A stretch of DNA of 64,000 nt from Cognatishimia activa. GTDB taxonomy: Bacteria > Pseudomonadota > Alphaproteobacteria > Rhodobacterales > Rhodobacteraceae. Of this stretch, positions 35,572-46,911 are shown piece by piece. The position numbers were made by a program, and so were the translations under genes. How positions within the stretch are numbered: the first letter of the stretch is position 1; the number at the start of each line of letters is the position of its first letter. Where the stretch lies: positions 1,524,501-1,588,500 of the forward strand of contig NZ_CP096147.1 of the NCBI RefSeq assembly GCF_026016445.1, given 5' to 3'. The notes below the pieces were generated by a model. It searched no databases. It worked only from the letters and a program-made list of their open reading frames with translations, and was not told the DNA's origin.

Positions 35572-36245
35572 TGGCAGAACAACTGAGTTTTGATCTCCCC
35601 GTTCGCCCGGCTTTGGGGCGGGATGATTTCTTTGTGTCAGAAGCCAACGCTATGGCTGTGGCTCTGGTGGAAAACTGGCCCAATTGGTCAGCAGGCAAGC
35701 TGGTGATCAGCGGCCCCGTTGGCAGTGGGAAAACACACCTCGTCCATGTTTGGGCCAATCTCAGCAACGGGCGTATTATTGACGCGACAGAATTGCTGGC
35801 CGCCGATATCCCATCACTCGCATCTGACCCTGTTGCCATTGAAAACGTGCATCTGATTGCAGATGACGCCAAGGCTCAAGATGCACTCTTTCATCTGCAC
35901 AACCTTGTTCTGGCAGAAGGCAATACGCTGCTCCTGACCGGGGTCAGCGCGCCGAAGCATTGGGGCCTGACACTTCCTGATCTGGCCAGCCGTATGCAGG
36001 GCACAATGAACGCGACTCTGTCTGACCCTGATGACATGCTGCTTTCGGTGCTACTGGCAAAGCTTTTTAATGACCGCCAGTTGGTCCCATCGCCTGACAC
36101 AATCCCTTATCTGGTCAAACAGATCGATCGCAGCTACGCCGCTGCACGCGATCTTGTCGAAGACCTAGACCGCGCATCGCTATCTGAAAAGAAGCCCATC
36201 ACCCGCGCCTTCGCCAGCCGCTTTCTGCGCAATCAAGCGGGATGA
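35571..36245 (+). CDS. hdaA: DnaA regulatory inactivator homologue HdaA
   Basis: 224 residues. N-terminal QLSFDLP is the sliding-clamp-binding motif of Hda proteins; Walker A GPVGSGKTH follows at about residue 50, then a DnaA domain III-like AAA+ fold. With the beta clamp it stimulates ATP hydrolysis by DnaA to prevent re-initiation. Coupled to the AI-2E gene. Confidence 0.9.
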   Translation: MAEQLSFDLPVRPALGRDDFFVSEANAMAVALVENWPNWSAGKLVISGPVGSGKTHLVHVWANLSNGRIIDATELLAADIPSLASDPVAIENVHLIADDAKAQDALFHLHNLVLAEGNTLLLTGVSAPKHWGLTLPDLASRMQGTMNATLSDPDDMLLSVLLAKLFNDRQLVPSPDTIPYLVKQIDRSYAAARDLVEDLDRASLSEKKPITRAFASRFLRNQAG

Positions 36246-36410
36246 GCATCTGCGGCGAGACCATGCTGCCACCCGCAATAAAAATCAAATATGGGTGCCG
36301 TAAGCACACCGCTAAACAGCGTATTTTAAAAGATAATCACGCTGGACATCTCTGATATCCCCGTCCAAACTGACATCTTCCCGTTACCGTCTTATGGAAT
36401 ATACAGGTTT

Positions 36411-38582
36411 ATGACACAGGCTGACTTTCTAAAATCTGATTTTCCGACACCGGTTGAACTCCCAGAGATCGATCTCTCCGGTCCATCCCGTTTTTTCAAC
36501 CGCGAGCTCAGCTGGCTGAGTTTCAACTGGCGTGTTCTTGAAGAAGCGGAAAACCCTTCTGTCCCACTGCTTGAGCGCCTACGGTTCCTATCGATTTCTG
36601 CAGCAAATCTGGATGAATTTTACACGGTGCGTGTCGCCGGTCTGCGCGAACTCCAGCGCGAAGGCAACACAACTCCGGGCCAGGATGGTCTATCACCATC
36701 GGAACAACTGGTACTGATCAACGAAGACGCACGTAACCTGATGCAGTCCCAACAGCGTATCTTTGTGGCGCTGCGTGATGAGATGGAACAAGAAAACATC
36801 GCTCTTCTAAACCACAAGGCGGTCACCAAAGCAGATAAGCCGTTTCTGCAAGAGTTTTTCCTGAATAAGGTGTTTCCGGTTCTCTCCCCTCTGGCGATTG
36901 ACCCCGCACACCCTTTCCCGTTCATTCCGAACCTCGGATACTCACTGGCGCTGGAGCTAGAGCGCAAGAAAGACAAACGTTTCCTGCAAGCACTTTTGCC
37001 GATCCCGCAACAGATTGACCGCTTCATCGAATTGCCAACTGAAGGCGATCAGAAACGCTTCTTGCCTCTCGAAGACCTTCTGCTTTTGCATCTGGACAGC
37101 CTCTTCCCAGGCTATAAGGCTAAAGGTCATTGTACGTTCCGCGTTCTGCGCGATAGCGATCTTGAGGTTGAAGAAGAAGCCGAAGACCTAGTGCGCGAAT
37201 TTGAGGTTGCACTAAAACGCCGCCGCCGTGGTGAAGTGGTGCGCATGAAAATGTCAGCGAATGCGCCCAATAGTCTGAAAACACTGATTATGGCTGAACT
37301 GCATGTGAAAGCCGATCAAGTGGTTGAGATCGAAGGCATGATCGGCATTGCTGACCTCAAAGAGCTGGTCTTGGATGAGCGCCCCGATCTGATGTGGCCT
37401 TCCTTTGCACCGCGCGTTCCCGAACGTGTACAAGACCACGGAGGGGATATGTTTGCAGCGATCAAGCAAAAAGACATGCTGCTGCACCACCCTTATGAGA
37501 CCTTCGACATGGTTGTACGCTTCCTGACGCAGGCAGCGCGCGATCCAAATGTGGTGGCGATCAAACAGACCCTTTACCGAACCTCCAATCGCTCCCCTAT
37601 CGTGGAGGCGCTTTGCGAGGCTGCAGAAGATGGCAAATCCGTCACTGCACTTGTTGAACTCAAAGCCCGTTTCGACGAGGCCGCCAACATTCGCCAATCC
37701 CGGCGCCTAGAGCGCGCGGGTGCCCATGTGGTTTACGGTTTTACCGATTGGAAGACTCACGCCAAGATCTCTACTGTGGTCCGCCGCGAGGGCGACCGTC
37801 TGGTGACCTACACACACTACGGCACTGGGAACTATCACCCGATCACAGCCAAGATTTATACCGACCTCAGCTTCTTCACCTGTGATGATGCACTGGGACG
37901 AGACGCCACCAAAGTCTTCAACTATCTCTCAGGCTACGTTCAGCCCGACAGTCTGGAGAACCTCGCGATCTCACCAATCTCATTGAAGTCCACCTTGATC
38001 GATAAAATCAAAGCCGAGATCGAACACGCAAAGGCAGGAAGACCTGCTGAGATTTGGGCCAAGATGAACTCGCTGATTGAGCCACATGTCATCGATGCTC
38101 TTTATGAAGCCTCCCAAGCGGGTGTGAAAATCAGTCTTGTTGTGCGCGGTATTTGTGGTCTGCGCCCCGGCGTGAAGGGACTTTCTGAAAACATCCGCGT
38201 CAAATCCATTGTCGGACGATTCTTAGAGCACAGCCGCATCGCCTGCTTTGGCAATGGCCACGGGTTGCCATCAAAAGAAGCCGAAGTCTATATCTCCTCT
38301 GCCGACTGGATGGGACGAAATTTGAATCGCCGCGTGGAAACCCTGGTGCAGATCAAAAACCCAACCGTGAAGGCACAAATTGTTAGCCAGGTCATGGCAG
38401 CCAATCTCGCGGACGTAGCGCAAAGCTGGGTTATGAAGCCAGACGGGAGTTTTGATCGCCTGCCCGTGCCTGAAGGCAAGTTCGCTTTTAATTGCCATAG
38501 ATTCTTCATGGAATACCCGTCTCTGTCAGGACGCGGCTCTGCAGGCGCGGCAGACGTGCCGAAACTCACGCACACGAATTAA
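36411..38582 (+). CDS. ppk1: Polyphosphate kinase 1
   Basis: 723 residues, full length. N-terminal FFNRELSWLSFNWRVLEEA, the phospholipase-D-like domains with VVAIKQTLYRTS, the autophosphorylated His region THAKISTVVRREG, and the second His region FLEHSRIACFGNG. Makes polyphosphate from ATP. Followed 78 bp later by the exopolyphosphatase gene, so synthesis and breakdown are encoded together. Confidence 0.97.
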   Translation: MTQADFLKSDFPTPVELPEIDLSGPSRFFNRELSWLSFNWRVLEEAENPSVPLLERLRFLSISAANLDEFYTVRVAGLRELQREGNTTPGQDGLSPSEQLVLINEDARNLMQSQQRIFVALRDEMEQENIALLNHKAVTKADKPFLQEFFLNKVFPVLSPLAIDPAHPFPFIPNLGYSLALELERKKDKRFLQALLPIPQQIDRFIELPTEGDQKRFLPLEDLLLLHLDSLFPGYKAKGHCTFRVLRDSDLEVEEEAEDLVREFEVALKRRRRGEVVRMKMSANAPNSLKTLIMAELHVKADQVVEIEGMIGIADLKELVLDERPDLMWPSFAPRVPERVQDHGGDMFAAIKQKDMLLHHPYETFDMVVRFLTQAARDPNVVAIKQTLYRTSNRSPIVEALCEAAEDGKSVTALVELKARFDEAANIRQSRRLERAGAHVVYGFTDWKTHAKISTVVRREGDRLVTYTHYGTGNYHPITAKIYTDLSFFTCDDALGRDATKVFNYLSGYVQPDSLENLAISPISLKSTLIDKIKAEIEHAKAGRPAEIWAKMNSLIEPHVIDALYEASQAGVKISLVVRGICGLRPGVKGLSENIRVKSIVGRFLEHSRIACFGNGHGLPSKEAEVYISSADWMGRNLNRRVETLVQIKNPTVKAQIVSQVMAANLADVAQSWVMKPDGSFDRLPVPEGKFAFNCHRFFMEYPSLSGRGSAGAADVPKLTHTN

Positions 38583-38660
38583 GCACCTGAGACACCGCTG
38601 CGCATTGACGCGTCTTTCCCGCTAGCGCATCTTTTAGGCGAAGCTCTAATGGGGTGATTC

Positions 38661-40199
38661 ATGGACGGAACCGGCGATTCCACACAGGAATGGGGGCCCT
38701 TTGGTCGCCCGCTATTTGATGATGCCGCGGCGCGCAAACTCTCGCGCGTGGGTGTCGTTGATGTTGGATCGAACTCCGTCCGACTTGTGGTTTTTGACGG
38801 CGCAGCGCGCAGCCCTGCCTACTTCTACAATGAAAAGATCATGTGTACGCTGGGCGCTGGCCTATCCGAAACCGGTCGCCTGAACCCTGAAGGCCGCGTT
38901 CGCGCGCTCAACGCTATTCGACGCTTCCAGGATATAGCCGCAAATATTTGCGATGAACCGCTTACAGCCGTTGCGACAGCAGCGGTGCGCGAAGCGAAAG
39001 ATGGACCGGACTTCTGCGCCGAAGTGCTGCGCGAAACGGGCCTCGATATTCACGTCATCGACGGTCAAGAAGAAGCACGGCTTTCTGCGCAGGGTGTCCT
39101 CTTAGGCTGGCCGGGCTCATATGGGCTGGTCTGTGACATTGGTGGTTCTTCGATGGAACTCGCTGAGATGAGCGATGGTGAGATTGGCAAGCGCGTCACC
39201 TCACAGCTTGGCCCATTGAAACTGCGCGACGTGCCCGGCGGTGCGGAAGGGCGTCGTAAATACATCAACGAAACGCTTGATCAGCTCAAAGACTATATGG
39301 GAGATCAGCAAAACCGACTGTTCCTTGTGGGTGGCTCCTGGCGCGCCATTGCACGTATTGACATGGAGCGGCGCAACTACCCGCTCAGAGTTCTGCACGA
39401 ATACCGCATGAGCACGGATTCCATCAGGAAAACAGCGGCTTATATCCATGCCTATGACCCTGACGATCTGCGTCAGCGCTGCGGAGTTTCCTCACTGCGG
39501 ATGTCTCTTATTCCGATGGCAGCCGAAGTTCTGATCGGCATTGCAGACCGTTTTGCCCCGGTTGATATCGCCATTTCTTCATACGGCATCCGCGAAGGCA
39601 TGCTTTATGAGCAAATGCCCAATAAATTGCGCAAGCGCGACCCTTTGATCGAAGCCTGTCGCTTTGCTGAAAACAAAGATGCGCGTCTGCCGGGTTTTGG
39701 CAAATCCCTCAATCATTTTGTCACGCCACTATTCCCGGACGCCACACAAGATCGCAAACGCCTGATCAAGGCCGCCTGTCTGTTGCATGACGTCAGCTGG
39801 CGCGCGCATCCGGACTACAGAGCTGAAGCCTGTTTTGACTATGCAACGCGTGCAAATCTTGGTGGGCTGAGCCATCAGGAACGGGTTTTCCTAGGTCTCG
39901 CCCTGCTGCACCGCTATCGCAACAAACGCGAAGGCACGCGATTTGAAGACATGTTTGCCCTTCTCAGCGAAGAAGAACTGCAAGATGCGGAAATCCTTGG
40001 CAAGGCGCTCCGCTTCGGGGCCATGCTGTGGATGAAGAAAGACGCTGAAATGGGGCAGTTCACCTACAATCCTGAGGCAAACACATTGGAGTTCTCCCTA
40101 CCGCAATCCTCGGCATCGCTGTTTGGAGAAGTGGCCTCTGCCCGATTGAGTTCTTTGGCGACGACCATGGGTGCTGAGCTAAGCATCGTTTCGGTTTAA
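38661..40199 (+). CDS. ppx: Exopolyphosphatase (Ppx/GppA family)
   Basis: 512 residues of the ASKHA fold: VVDVGSNSVRLVVFDG (phosphate-1), TAAVREAKDGPDF, the CDIGGSSMELAEM phosphate-2 loop, then a C-terminal HD-like helical domain (CLLHDVSWRAHPDYRAE). Removes terminal phosphates from polyphosphate, or from pppGpp. Probably cotranscribed with ppk1. Confidence 0.93.
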   Translation: MDGTGDSTQEWGPFGRPLFDDAAARKLSRVGVVDVGSNSVRLVVFDGAARSPAYFYNEKIMCTLGAGLSETGRLNPEGRVRALNAIRRFQDIAANICDEPLTAVATAAVREAKDGPDFCAEVLRETGLDIHVIDGQEEARLSAQGVLLGWPGSYGLVCDIGGSSMELAEMSDGEIGKRVTSQLGPLKLRDVPGGAEGRRKYINETLDQLKDYMGDQQNRLFLVGGSWRAIARIDMERRNYPLRVLHEYRMSTDSIRKTAAYIHAYDPDDLRQRCGVSSLRMSLIPMAAEVLIGIADRFAPVDIAISSYGIREGMLYEQMPNKLRKRDPLIEACRFAENKDARLPGFGKSLNHFVTPLFPDATQDRKRLIKAACLLHDVSWRAHPDYRAEACFDYATRANLGGLSHQERVFLGLALLHRYRNKREGTRFEDMFALLSEEELQDAEILGKALRFGAMLWMKKDAEMGQFTYNPEANTLEFSLPQSSASLFGEVASARLSSLATTMGAELSIVSV

Positions 40200-40207
40200 G
40201 CAATCGA

Positions 40208-40705
40208 TCACGACTGGAGCTGCTTCCGTACTGACCGGAGGTACTTCGCAGCAGATCGAAAGTGACTTGGTCCGGCGGCTTCGGCCCATCGTCCAGGCGT
40301 CCAGGCATTCTTGGCTCCCTTCATCGGCGCGCCATAAAGCTCAGCCTCTGAGCGATTTTCAATGAACCGCATGAGTTTTTCATAGCCGTCCTGCAACAAT
40401 ATTTGCGCCGTGGACCAATCAATATCGCTCTGAGAAGCTCTGAGGTCAGCGTTATAGCGCTTTAAATCGTTCCATTTGTAGCCTTCTGCTGGAAAATACA
40501 CCGCCTTTCCGGCCAGCCCGTCCCAATACCAGCCTAGGAACAAATCAATCCAATGCGCCCGATGCGCAATAATATCCTTAACAGAAGTATCCTCGTCCTG
40601 CTTTTCCATCGCCTGATCGGGCTGGAAGGACTTAACGAGTTTGATCAGCTTATCAAACTCCTTATCAGACACTGCAATGAGTTCAGCTTTGCTTGTTGCG
40701 GCCAT
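40208..40705 (-). CDS. ClbS/DfsB family four-helix bundle protein
   Basis: 165 residues (DUF1706/ClbS). SKAELIAVSDKEFDKLIKLV, VKDIIAHRAHWIDLFLGWYWDG and the C-terminal WTPGRWAEAAGPSHFRSAAKYLR match the family. ClbS protects colibactin producers by opening its cyclopropane; most relatives are of unknown function. Convergent with ppx (8 bp apart). Confidence 0.88.
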   Translation of the reverse strand: MAATSKAELIAVSDKEFDKLIKLVKSFQPDQAMEKQDEDTSVKDIIAHRAHWIDLFLGWYWDGLAGKAVYFPAEGYKWNDLKRYNADLRASQSDIDWSTAQILLQDGYEKLMRFIENRSEAELYGAPMKGAKNAWTPGRWAEAAGPSHFRSAAKYLRSVRKQLQS

Positions 40706-40791
40706 CTCAACACCTAGCTTTTACAGCGCAATTTTAGGCGCAACACATGGGAGGTGGCTTTGGTCTAGGTCAAACTATTCTGCCCACCGGA

Positions 40792-41148
40792 CTACAAATC
40801 AATCGTCCCGTCTTCGTTTTCTTTAACAGGTGCATCGGGCTTTCTGCGAATAATGATATCCCCATTAGGCAGAACTTCTGGTGCCTCATAAGCGCTCCAG
40901 TCTTCGATATTTTCCAAGAGTTCGCCAAAAGCCGGACCCATCTGCGAGAAGAACTCCAGCATCTGTGGACCCATTTCCTCGGTCAGGGCTTTGAGGTCTT
41001 CCAGAGCAGGTTCCATCTCGTCAGTCAGCCCACGCAGGAACATCTCGACGCCCTGCTGCATCAGGGATTTGCCCTGTGTTTCCTCTTCGGCTGCAACAGG
41101 CGCAGCAAAGGTCATCAGTCCAATCAGAAGTAGCTTTTTCATATCCAT
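40792..41148 (-). CDS. Secreted acidic hypothetical protein
   Basis: 118 residues: signal peptide (KKLLLIGLMTFAAPVAA), a Met/Glu/Leu-rich helical middle (EEMGPQMLEFFSQMGPAFGELLENI) and a tail EVLPNGDIIIRRKPDAP. Starts at ATG 41148, nine bases after GAGGA, or at 41142. A family of this kind recurs in Rhodobacteraceae but I know no function. Confidence 0.75.
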   Translation of the reverse strand: MDMKKLLLIGLMTFAAPVAAEEETQGKSLMQQGVEMFLRGLTDEMEPALEDLKALTEEMGPQMLEFFSQMGPAFGELLENIEDWSAYEAPEVLPNGDIIIRRKPDAPVKENEDGTIDL

Positions 41149-41178
41149 GATCTGGGTCCTCAGGCGGCCAGTTTCAAT

Positions 41179-42183
41179 TCAAAGATCAATATCCATTGTA
41201 ACAGGAAAATGGTCTGATGCGGTCAACAATGCATCGCGCAGTTCGGGGACGCGCCAGCAGTCGCGATCATCAAAGGGATGCCAGATGTGCCACTTGGGGC
41301 GTTTGGTGCGCAAATCGGCTGACACCATGATGTAGTCAAGAAGCGCCTGTAAGTATCTGTTTTCTTTTTCAATATAGAACCGAGACGTCGTCGGTTGCGC
41401 ACCCAGCCTGCGGTTCAAAGCCGCCCTCGCATGTGGATCGTGGAGGCAATCCTGCCCCTCTTCACCCATGACAATTTCAACCGATGATCGGCCAAATAAA
41501 TCTTCATATTCATCCAGACCCGGACCATCGTTGAGGTCGCCTGCAACGATCAGGGACTCGCCGTCCTGAAGGTGCTGTACAATGCGTCGTCTCAACCATA
41601 CAGCCTGCGCCAACTGCTTGCGCCGGTTCGCAATCGAAATGCGCATGACCTCATCGCGGTTCCGCGCCCCATGCGGGGCTTTGGATTTCAGATGCGCACC
41701 GATCAGTCGGACCTCTGCACCTGATTTGGCTGTTATTGCCAGTTCCAGCGGAGGTTTTGAGAAAACCACGGTGTCCGCGCGCTCATCGACATCAAGGTCG
41801 ATATCAAACTTCTGATCAAACCGTGGTGCATCTGGCGTGCTTATCGGATCGTGACGGGCCGTCAGAACGTCCGGATCAGATAGCAGCGCCAGTTCCTGCT
41901 GAGTGTCGTTTGAGAACCCTATGACGGCTTCGCGCGTGCGTAGATTGAATGCCTCAGCAAAATGCTCAAGCGCTGGCACAGTGGCGCGTTTACTGTTCTG
42001 GTCGGGGGCTTCCACCACTAGGATTGCATCAGCATCCATCGCCGTAAAAACAATACCCAAGGCCTCTGCCTGCTGGCGTTTGGTCACGTCATGGCGCGAG
42101 GACCAGCTGTCATCCAGGATCAGCTGGTTCTGATCATCAAAGAGATTAGAGAACCATTCGACGTTATAGGTCGCGATGCGCAT
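41179..42183 (-). CDS. Endonuclease/exonuclease/phosphatase family protein
   Basis: 334 residues. IATYNVEWF at the N terminus, GAHLKSKAPHG, AGDLNDGPG and the C-terminal SDHFPV are the metal-binding and catalytic motifs of the EEP superfamily. Substrate may be nucleic acid or a phosphoester. No signal peptide, so cytoplasmic. ATG 42183 overlaps the stop of the upstream TerB-DnaJ gene (TAATG), showing translational coupling. Confidence 0.88.
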   Translation of the reverse strand: MRIATYNVEWFSNLFDDQNQLILDDSWSSRHDVTKRQQAEALGIVFTAMDADAILVVEAPDQNSKRATVPALEHFAEAFNLRTREAVIGFSNDTQQELALLSDPDVLTARHDPISTPDAPRFDQKFDIDLDVDERADTVVFSKPPLELAITAKSGAEVRLIGAHLKSKAPHGARNRDEVMRISIANRRKQLAQAVWLRRRIVQHLQDGESLIVAGDLNDGPGLDEYEDLFGRSSVEIVMGEEGQDCLHDPHARAALNRRLGAQPTTSRFYIEKENRYLQALLDYIMVSADLRTKRPKWHIWHPFDDRDCWRVPELRDALLTASDHFPVTMDIDL

Positions 42184-42863
42184 TAAGCCGCCTTGCCGCT
42201 GATGGTTTCCCAAGCCTTATTCACGTCGATCATCTTTTTCTCAGCGATTTTAACGGCTTCCTCAGGCAGACCACGCGCGATCATTGCATCGGGATGCGTG
42301 TCCCGCACCAATTGCCGCCAGGCCCGGCGCGCCTCTTCCTGAGAGGCATTCGGATCGATCCCCAAAACCGTGTAGGGGTCAGGCTCCGCATCCGGCACAA
42401 AGCGCGTTTTGATGGCCTGAAATTTCGCGGCATCCATTTCAAAGATTTCCGCAACACGTTCCAGGAACACATCTTCATTCGGATGAAACTCTCCATCTGC
42501 CATCGCGATATGAAAGAGACCCTCCATCAAATCGCAGAAACAGGCGTGGTCTTCGGAAAACAGATTGCGAATGCGCTGTGCGTATTCTTCAAACCCGGCA
42601 GCGTCTTGTCGGGCAAGGTTGAAAACCTTTGCCGCCCCTGCTTCGTCCTGCGGGGCAATGTGAAACACCTCGCGGAACGCTGTAACCTCGTCTCGTGTCA
42701 CTTGCCCGTCCGCCTTGGCCATTTTGGCCCCAAGCGCAATCACCGCAATCGTGAAAGCAACTGAGCGCTCTGGCGGCGTGCGAAGACGCTCGAACACCTC
42801 GGTAAGGCTTTCACCATTCGCAAGGGCTGAAATCGCCTCGCTGATCTGTGTCCAAATGCTCAT
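42183..42863 (-). CDS. TerB-J-domain (DjlA-like) co-chaperone
   Basis: 226 residues. TerB-like helical domain (about 25-145: IALGAKMAKADGQVTRDEV, IAMADGEFHPNEDVFLERVAEIF) followed by a J domain (about 160-225) with the HPD motif (VRDTHPDAM), which stimulates DnaK. This is the DjlA arrangement, but without the N-terminal membrane helix of E. coli DjlA. Coupled to the EEP gene. Confidence 0.9.
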   Translation of the reverse strand: MSIWTQISEAISALANGESLTEVFERLRTPPERSVAFTIAVIALGAKMAKADGQVTRDEVTAFREVFHIAPQDEAGAAKVFNLARQDAAGFEEYAQRIRNLFSEDHACFCDLMEGLFHIAMADGEFHPNEDVFLERVAEIFEMDAAKFQAIKTRFVPDAEPDPYTVLGIDPNASQEEARRAWRQLVRDTHPDAMIARGLPEEAVKIAEKKMIDVNKAWETISGKAA

Positions 42864-42896
42864 TGCGTTATCCTAATTGCCCTTAACACTAAGCGA

Positions 42897-43376
42897 TCAC
42901 AGAAATTTCTGCATCAAAATCAAGTCCATCCAACGATTGAACTTGTAGCCAACCTCTGGGACACGCGCCACATGTTTGAAGCCAAGCGCGGCATGAAAGC
43001 GGACACCCGCCTCATTTTCCCCTGAGATGCCAGCCATCATCGAATGCACGCCATCGGCCTTTGCTGCCACCAGAAGCGCATCCATCAAGGCTCGCCCCGC
43101 ACCAAGACCACGCGCATTGGGTGAGAGGTAGATCGTGTGCTCCTTGCTATGACTATAGCCCACCCCACCACGAAATGGGAAATATGTTGCAAAGCCAATG
43201 ACTTCGCCCTCGTGTTCCGCCACCTGAAACGCGGGGCCACGGGATTGGATTTGTTCTTCAAGTTCGGCCACGGATTTTTCGACCGAGTTGAAAGTGCTGA
43301 TCCCATCGCGGATCTCAGCATTCCAGATTTCAGCAGCGACTTCTGCGTCTGACAGTTTGGCAACGCGAATGATCAT
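42897..43376 (-). CDS. GNAT family N-acetyltransferase
   Basis: 159 residues; EHEGEVIGFATYFPF, the acetyl-CoA loop ARGLGAGRALMDALL, and the closing GFKHVARVPEVGYKFNRWMDLILMQK match phosphinothricin/methionine-sulfone acetyltransferase-like (PAT) enzymes. Substrate not assigned. Start overlaps the VOC gene stop by 4 bp (ATGA). Confidence 0.9.
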   Translation of the reverse strand: MIIRVAKLSDAEVAAEIWNAEIRDGISTFNSVEKSVAELEEQIQSRGPAFQVAEHEGEVIGFATYFPFRGGVGYSHSKEHTIYLSPNARGLGAGRALMDALLVAAKADGVHSMMAGISGENEAGVRFHAALGFKHVARVPEVGYKFNRWMDLILMQKFL

Positions 43377-43975
43377 GCCAGAACCCTCTCCCCTTTTGGC
43401 GTTTGAAATAGAGCATCCAGCCGCAATTCACCCCCTAGCGTAAATTCTATCTGAGGTTTCGCCGAAACCGTCGGGAAATGTGATGCGGCCATTGGTGACG
43501 TCACAGACAACCGTTTCAGCGCGCATCCAGAAGCGGGCAGCAAATCGCTCGGTATTGGTGTCACTTGCCATTCCAGTAATGAAGGAAAGGCTCCGTTCAG
43601 CGGTAAACCGCCATCCGAAGCCACGCTCATCCGCCAGCGCAGGTCTCCGCGCTGCATGTCTATGCAGTTGCCCGCTAAAGGATAGGTCGCAAGTGCGTCC
43701 GATAAATCAGACACCCGCGCAGCCCATGTGATCAGTCGCGGAGCTCCGCGGAACTCATCCAGCCCAAACCAGCGCGGCGTATTCTGTGGCGTGGCATCCG
43801 GGTTGATGGCAATGGCCTCCAGATAGATGCCATCTGCGAGCCCTAAGAGCCTGTTATGCGTGCCAAAACGCGAATGCTCACCGCCCGGCCCCATTGCAAC
43901 GCCAAGCGCGTCTTCGACGTGGGCCACAGCCTCTTCCAGAGTTTCCCCTGCTACAACAAGATGATCCAGTTGCAT
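43373..43975 (-). CDS. VOC/glyoxalase-like domain protein
   Basis: 200 residues. QLDHLVVAGETLEEAVAHVEDALGV and GGEHSRFGTHNRLLGLADGIYLEAIAINP are typical of Glyoxalase_3-type VOC proteins. Although near the methylmalonyl-CoA mutase gene, it does not look like methylmalonyl-CoA epimerase, which is shorter and has a different metal site. Coupled to the GNAT gene downstream. Confidence 0.82.
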   Translation of the reverse strand: MQLDHLVVAGETLEEAVAHVEDALGVAMGPGGEHSRFGTHNRLLGLADGIYLEAIAINPDATPQNTPRWFGLDEFRGAPRLITWAARVSDLSDALATYPLAGNCIDMQRGDLRWRMSVASDGGLPLNGAFPSLLEWQVTPIPSDLLPASGCALKRLSVTSPMAASHFPTVSAKPQIEFTLGGELRLDALFQTPKGERVLA

Positions 43976-44065
43976 ATTTTCCCCTCAGGCCAGATGGTTG
44001 GCCGGAGGCAAAGACTAGCAAACTACACGCGCTTGCAAAGGATTAGTTTTGCATAAGCCCCATAC

Positions 44066-44092
44066 AAAAACGGGCCACCCGAAGGCGGCCCG
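44066..44092 (-). terminator. Intrinsic terminator of the mutase gene
   Basis: On the minus strand a 9-bp stem (one G-U pair) closed by a UUCG tetraloop is followed by TTTTT, about 25 bp after the mutase stop. Confidence 0.88.
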
Positions 44093-44115
44093 ATAATGAT
44101 GAGATGTTAAGCAGA

Positions 44116-46242
<2,127 letters not shown>

Positions 46243-46383
46243 AGCGACGTCCTCTTTGCTTCAAGACAGGGAGAGGTTTCACCTGTCTGCTTGCATCCCT
46301 TCAATCGCAGGTCTGCAAAAATATTTCTGTCGTTTGCGCCAGCGGCCATCGAATTTGCGTTTTCATGGCCTATATTGGGTGAC

Positions 46384-46842
46384 ATGACGCACTTGAAACG
46401 ATTCTGCTTAGCTCTTGTTTTGCCATTATTTATTGGCCCGGCGCTTGCACAGGACCAAGAGGCGGAAGCCCCCACGCCAAGCATCTTTTTTGATGCCGAA
46501 GGTGTGGATATTTCCGAATTCCAATGGGTCAATCGCTTGGTGATTGTCTTTGCAGACAGCCCTGCAGACCCGCGGTTTGTCCAGCAAATGGAAATGCTGG
46601 AGGAACTGCCAGAAGAACTGGCAGAACGTGATGTCATAGTGTTGTCGGATGCCAACCCAGCATTGAAAACCGCCTTGCGGACAAAATTCCGTCCGCGTGG
46701 CTTCATGATGGTTTTGGTGGGTAAAGACGGTACCGTGTATCTGCGCAAACCCCTGCCTTGGGATGTGCGCGAGATTTCACGCTCCATCGACAAGCTGCCG
46801 ACTCGCCAGCAGGAAATCCGGGACCGGCGGTTAACGCAGTAA
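46384..46842 (+). CDS. Secreted DUF4174 protein
   Basis: 152 residues: signal peptide (MTHLKRFCLALVLPLFIGPALA), then a thioredoxin-like domain without catalytic Cys pair (LVIVFADSPADPRF, VIVLSDANPALKTALR, GFMMVLVGKDGTVYLRKPLPW). DUF4174 members are periplasmic and of unknown function. Located between the mutase and pccA genes on the opposite strand. Confidence 0.85.
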   Translation: MTHLKRFCLALVLPLFIGPALAQDQEAEAPTPSIFFDAEGVDISEFQWVNRLVIVFADSPADPRFVQQMEMLEELPEELAERDVIVLSDANPALKTALRTKFRPRGFMMVLVGKDGTVYLRKPLPWDVREISRSIDKLPTRQQEIRDRRLTQ

Positions 46843-46911
46843 GCCGCGCGCAACGGAGCATCGGGCCGCGAAGCGACCCCAGCCCTTATTTCGCGCGCAG
46901 CCAGCATCGGT

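Noticed and set aside
43373..43975. Methylmalonyl-CoA epimerase
   Set aside because: Tempting next to the mutase, but the protein matches Glyoxalase_3-type VOC proteins instead.
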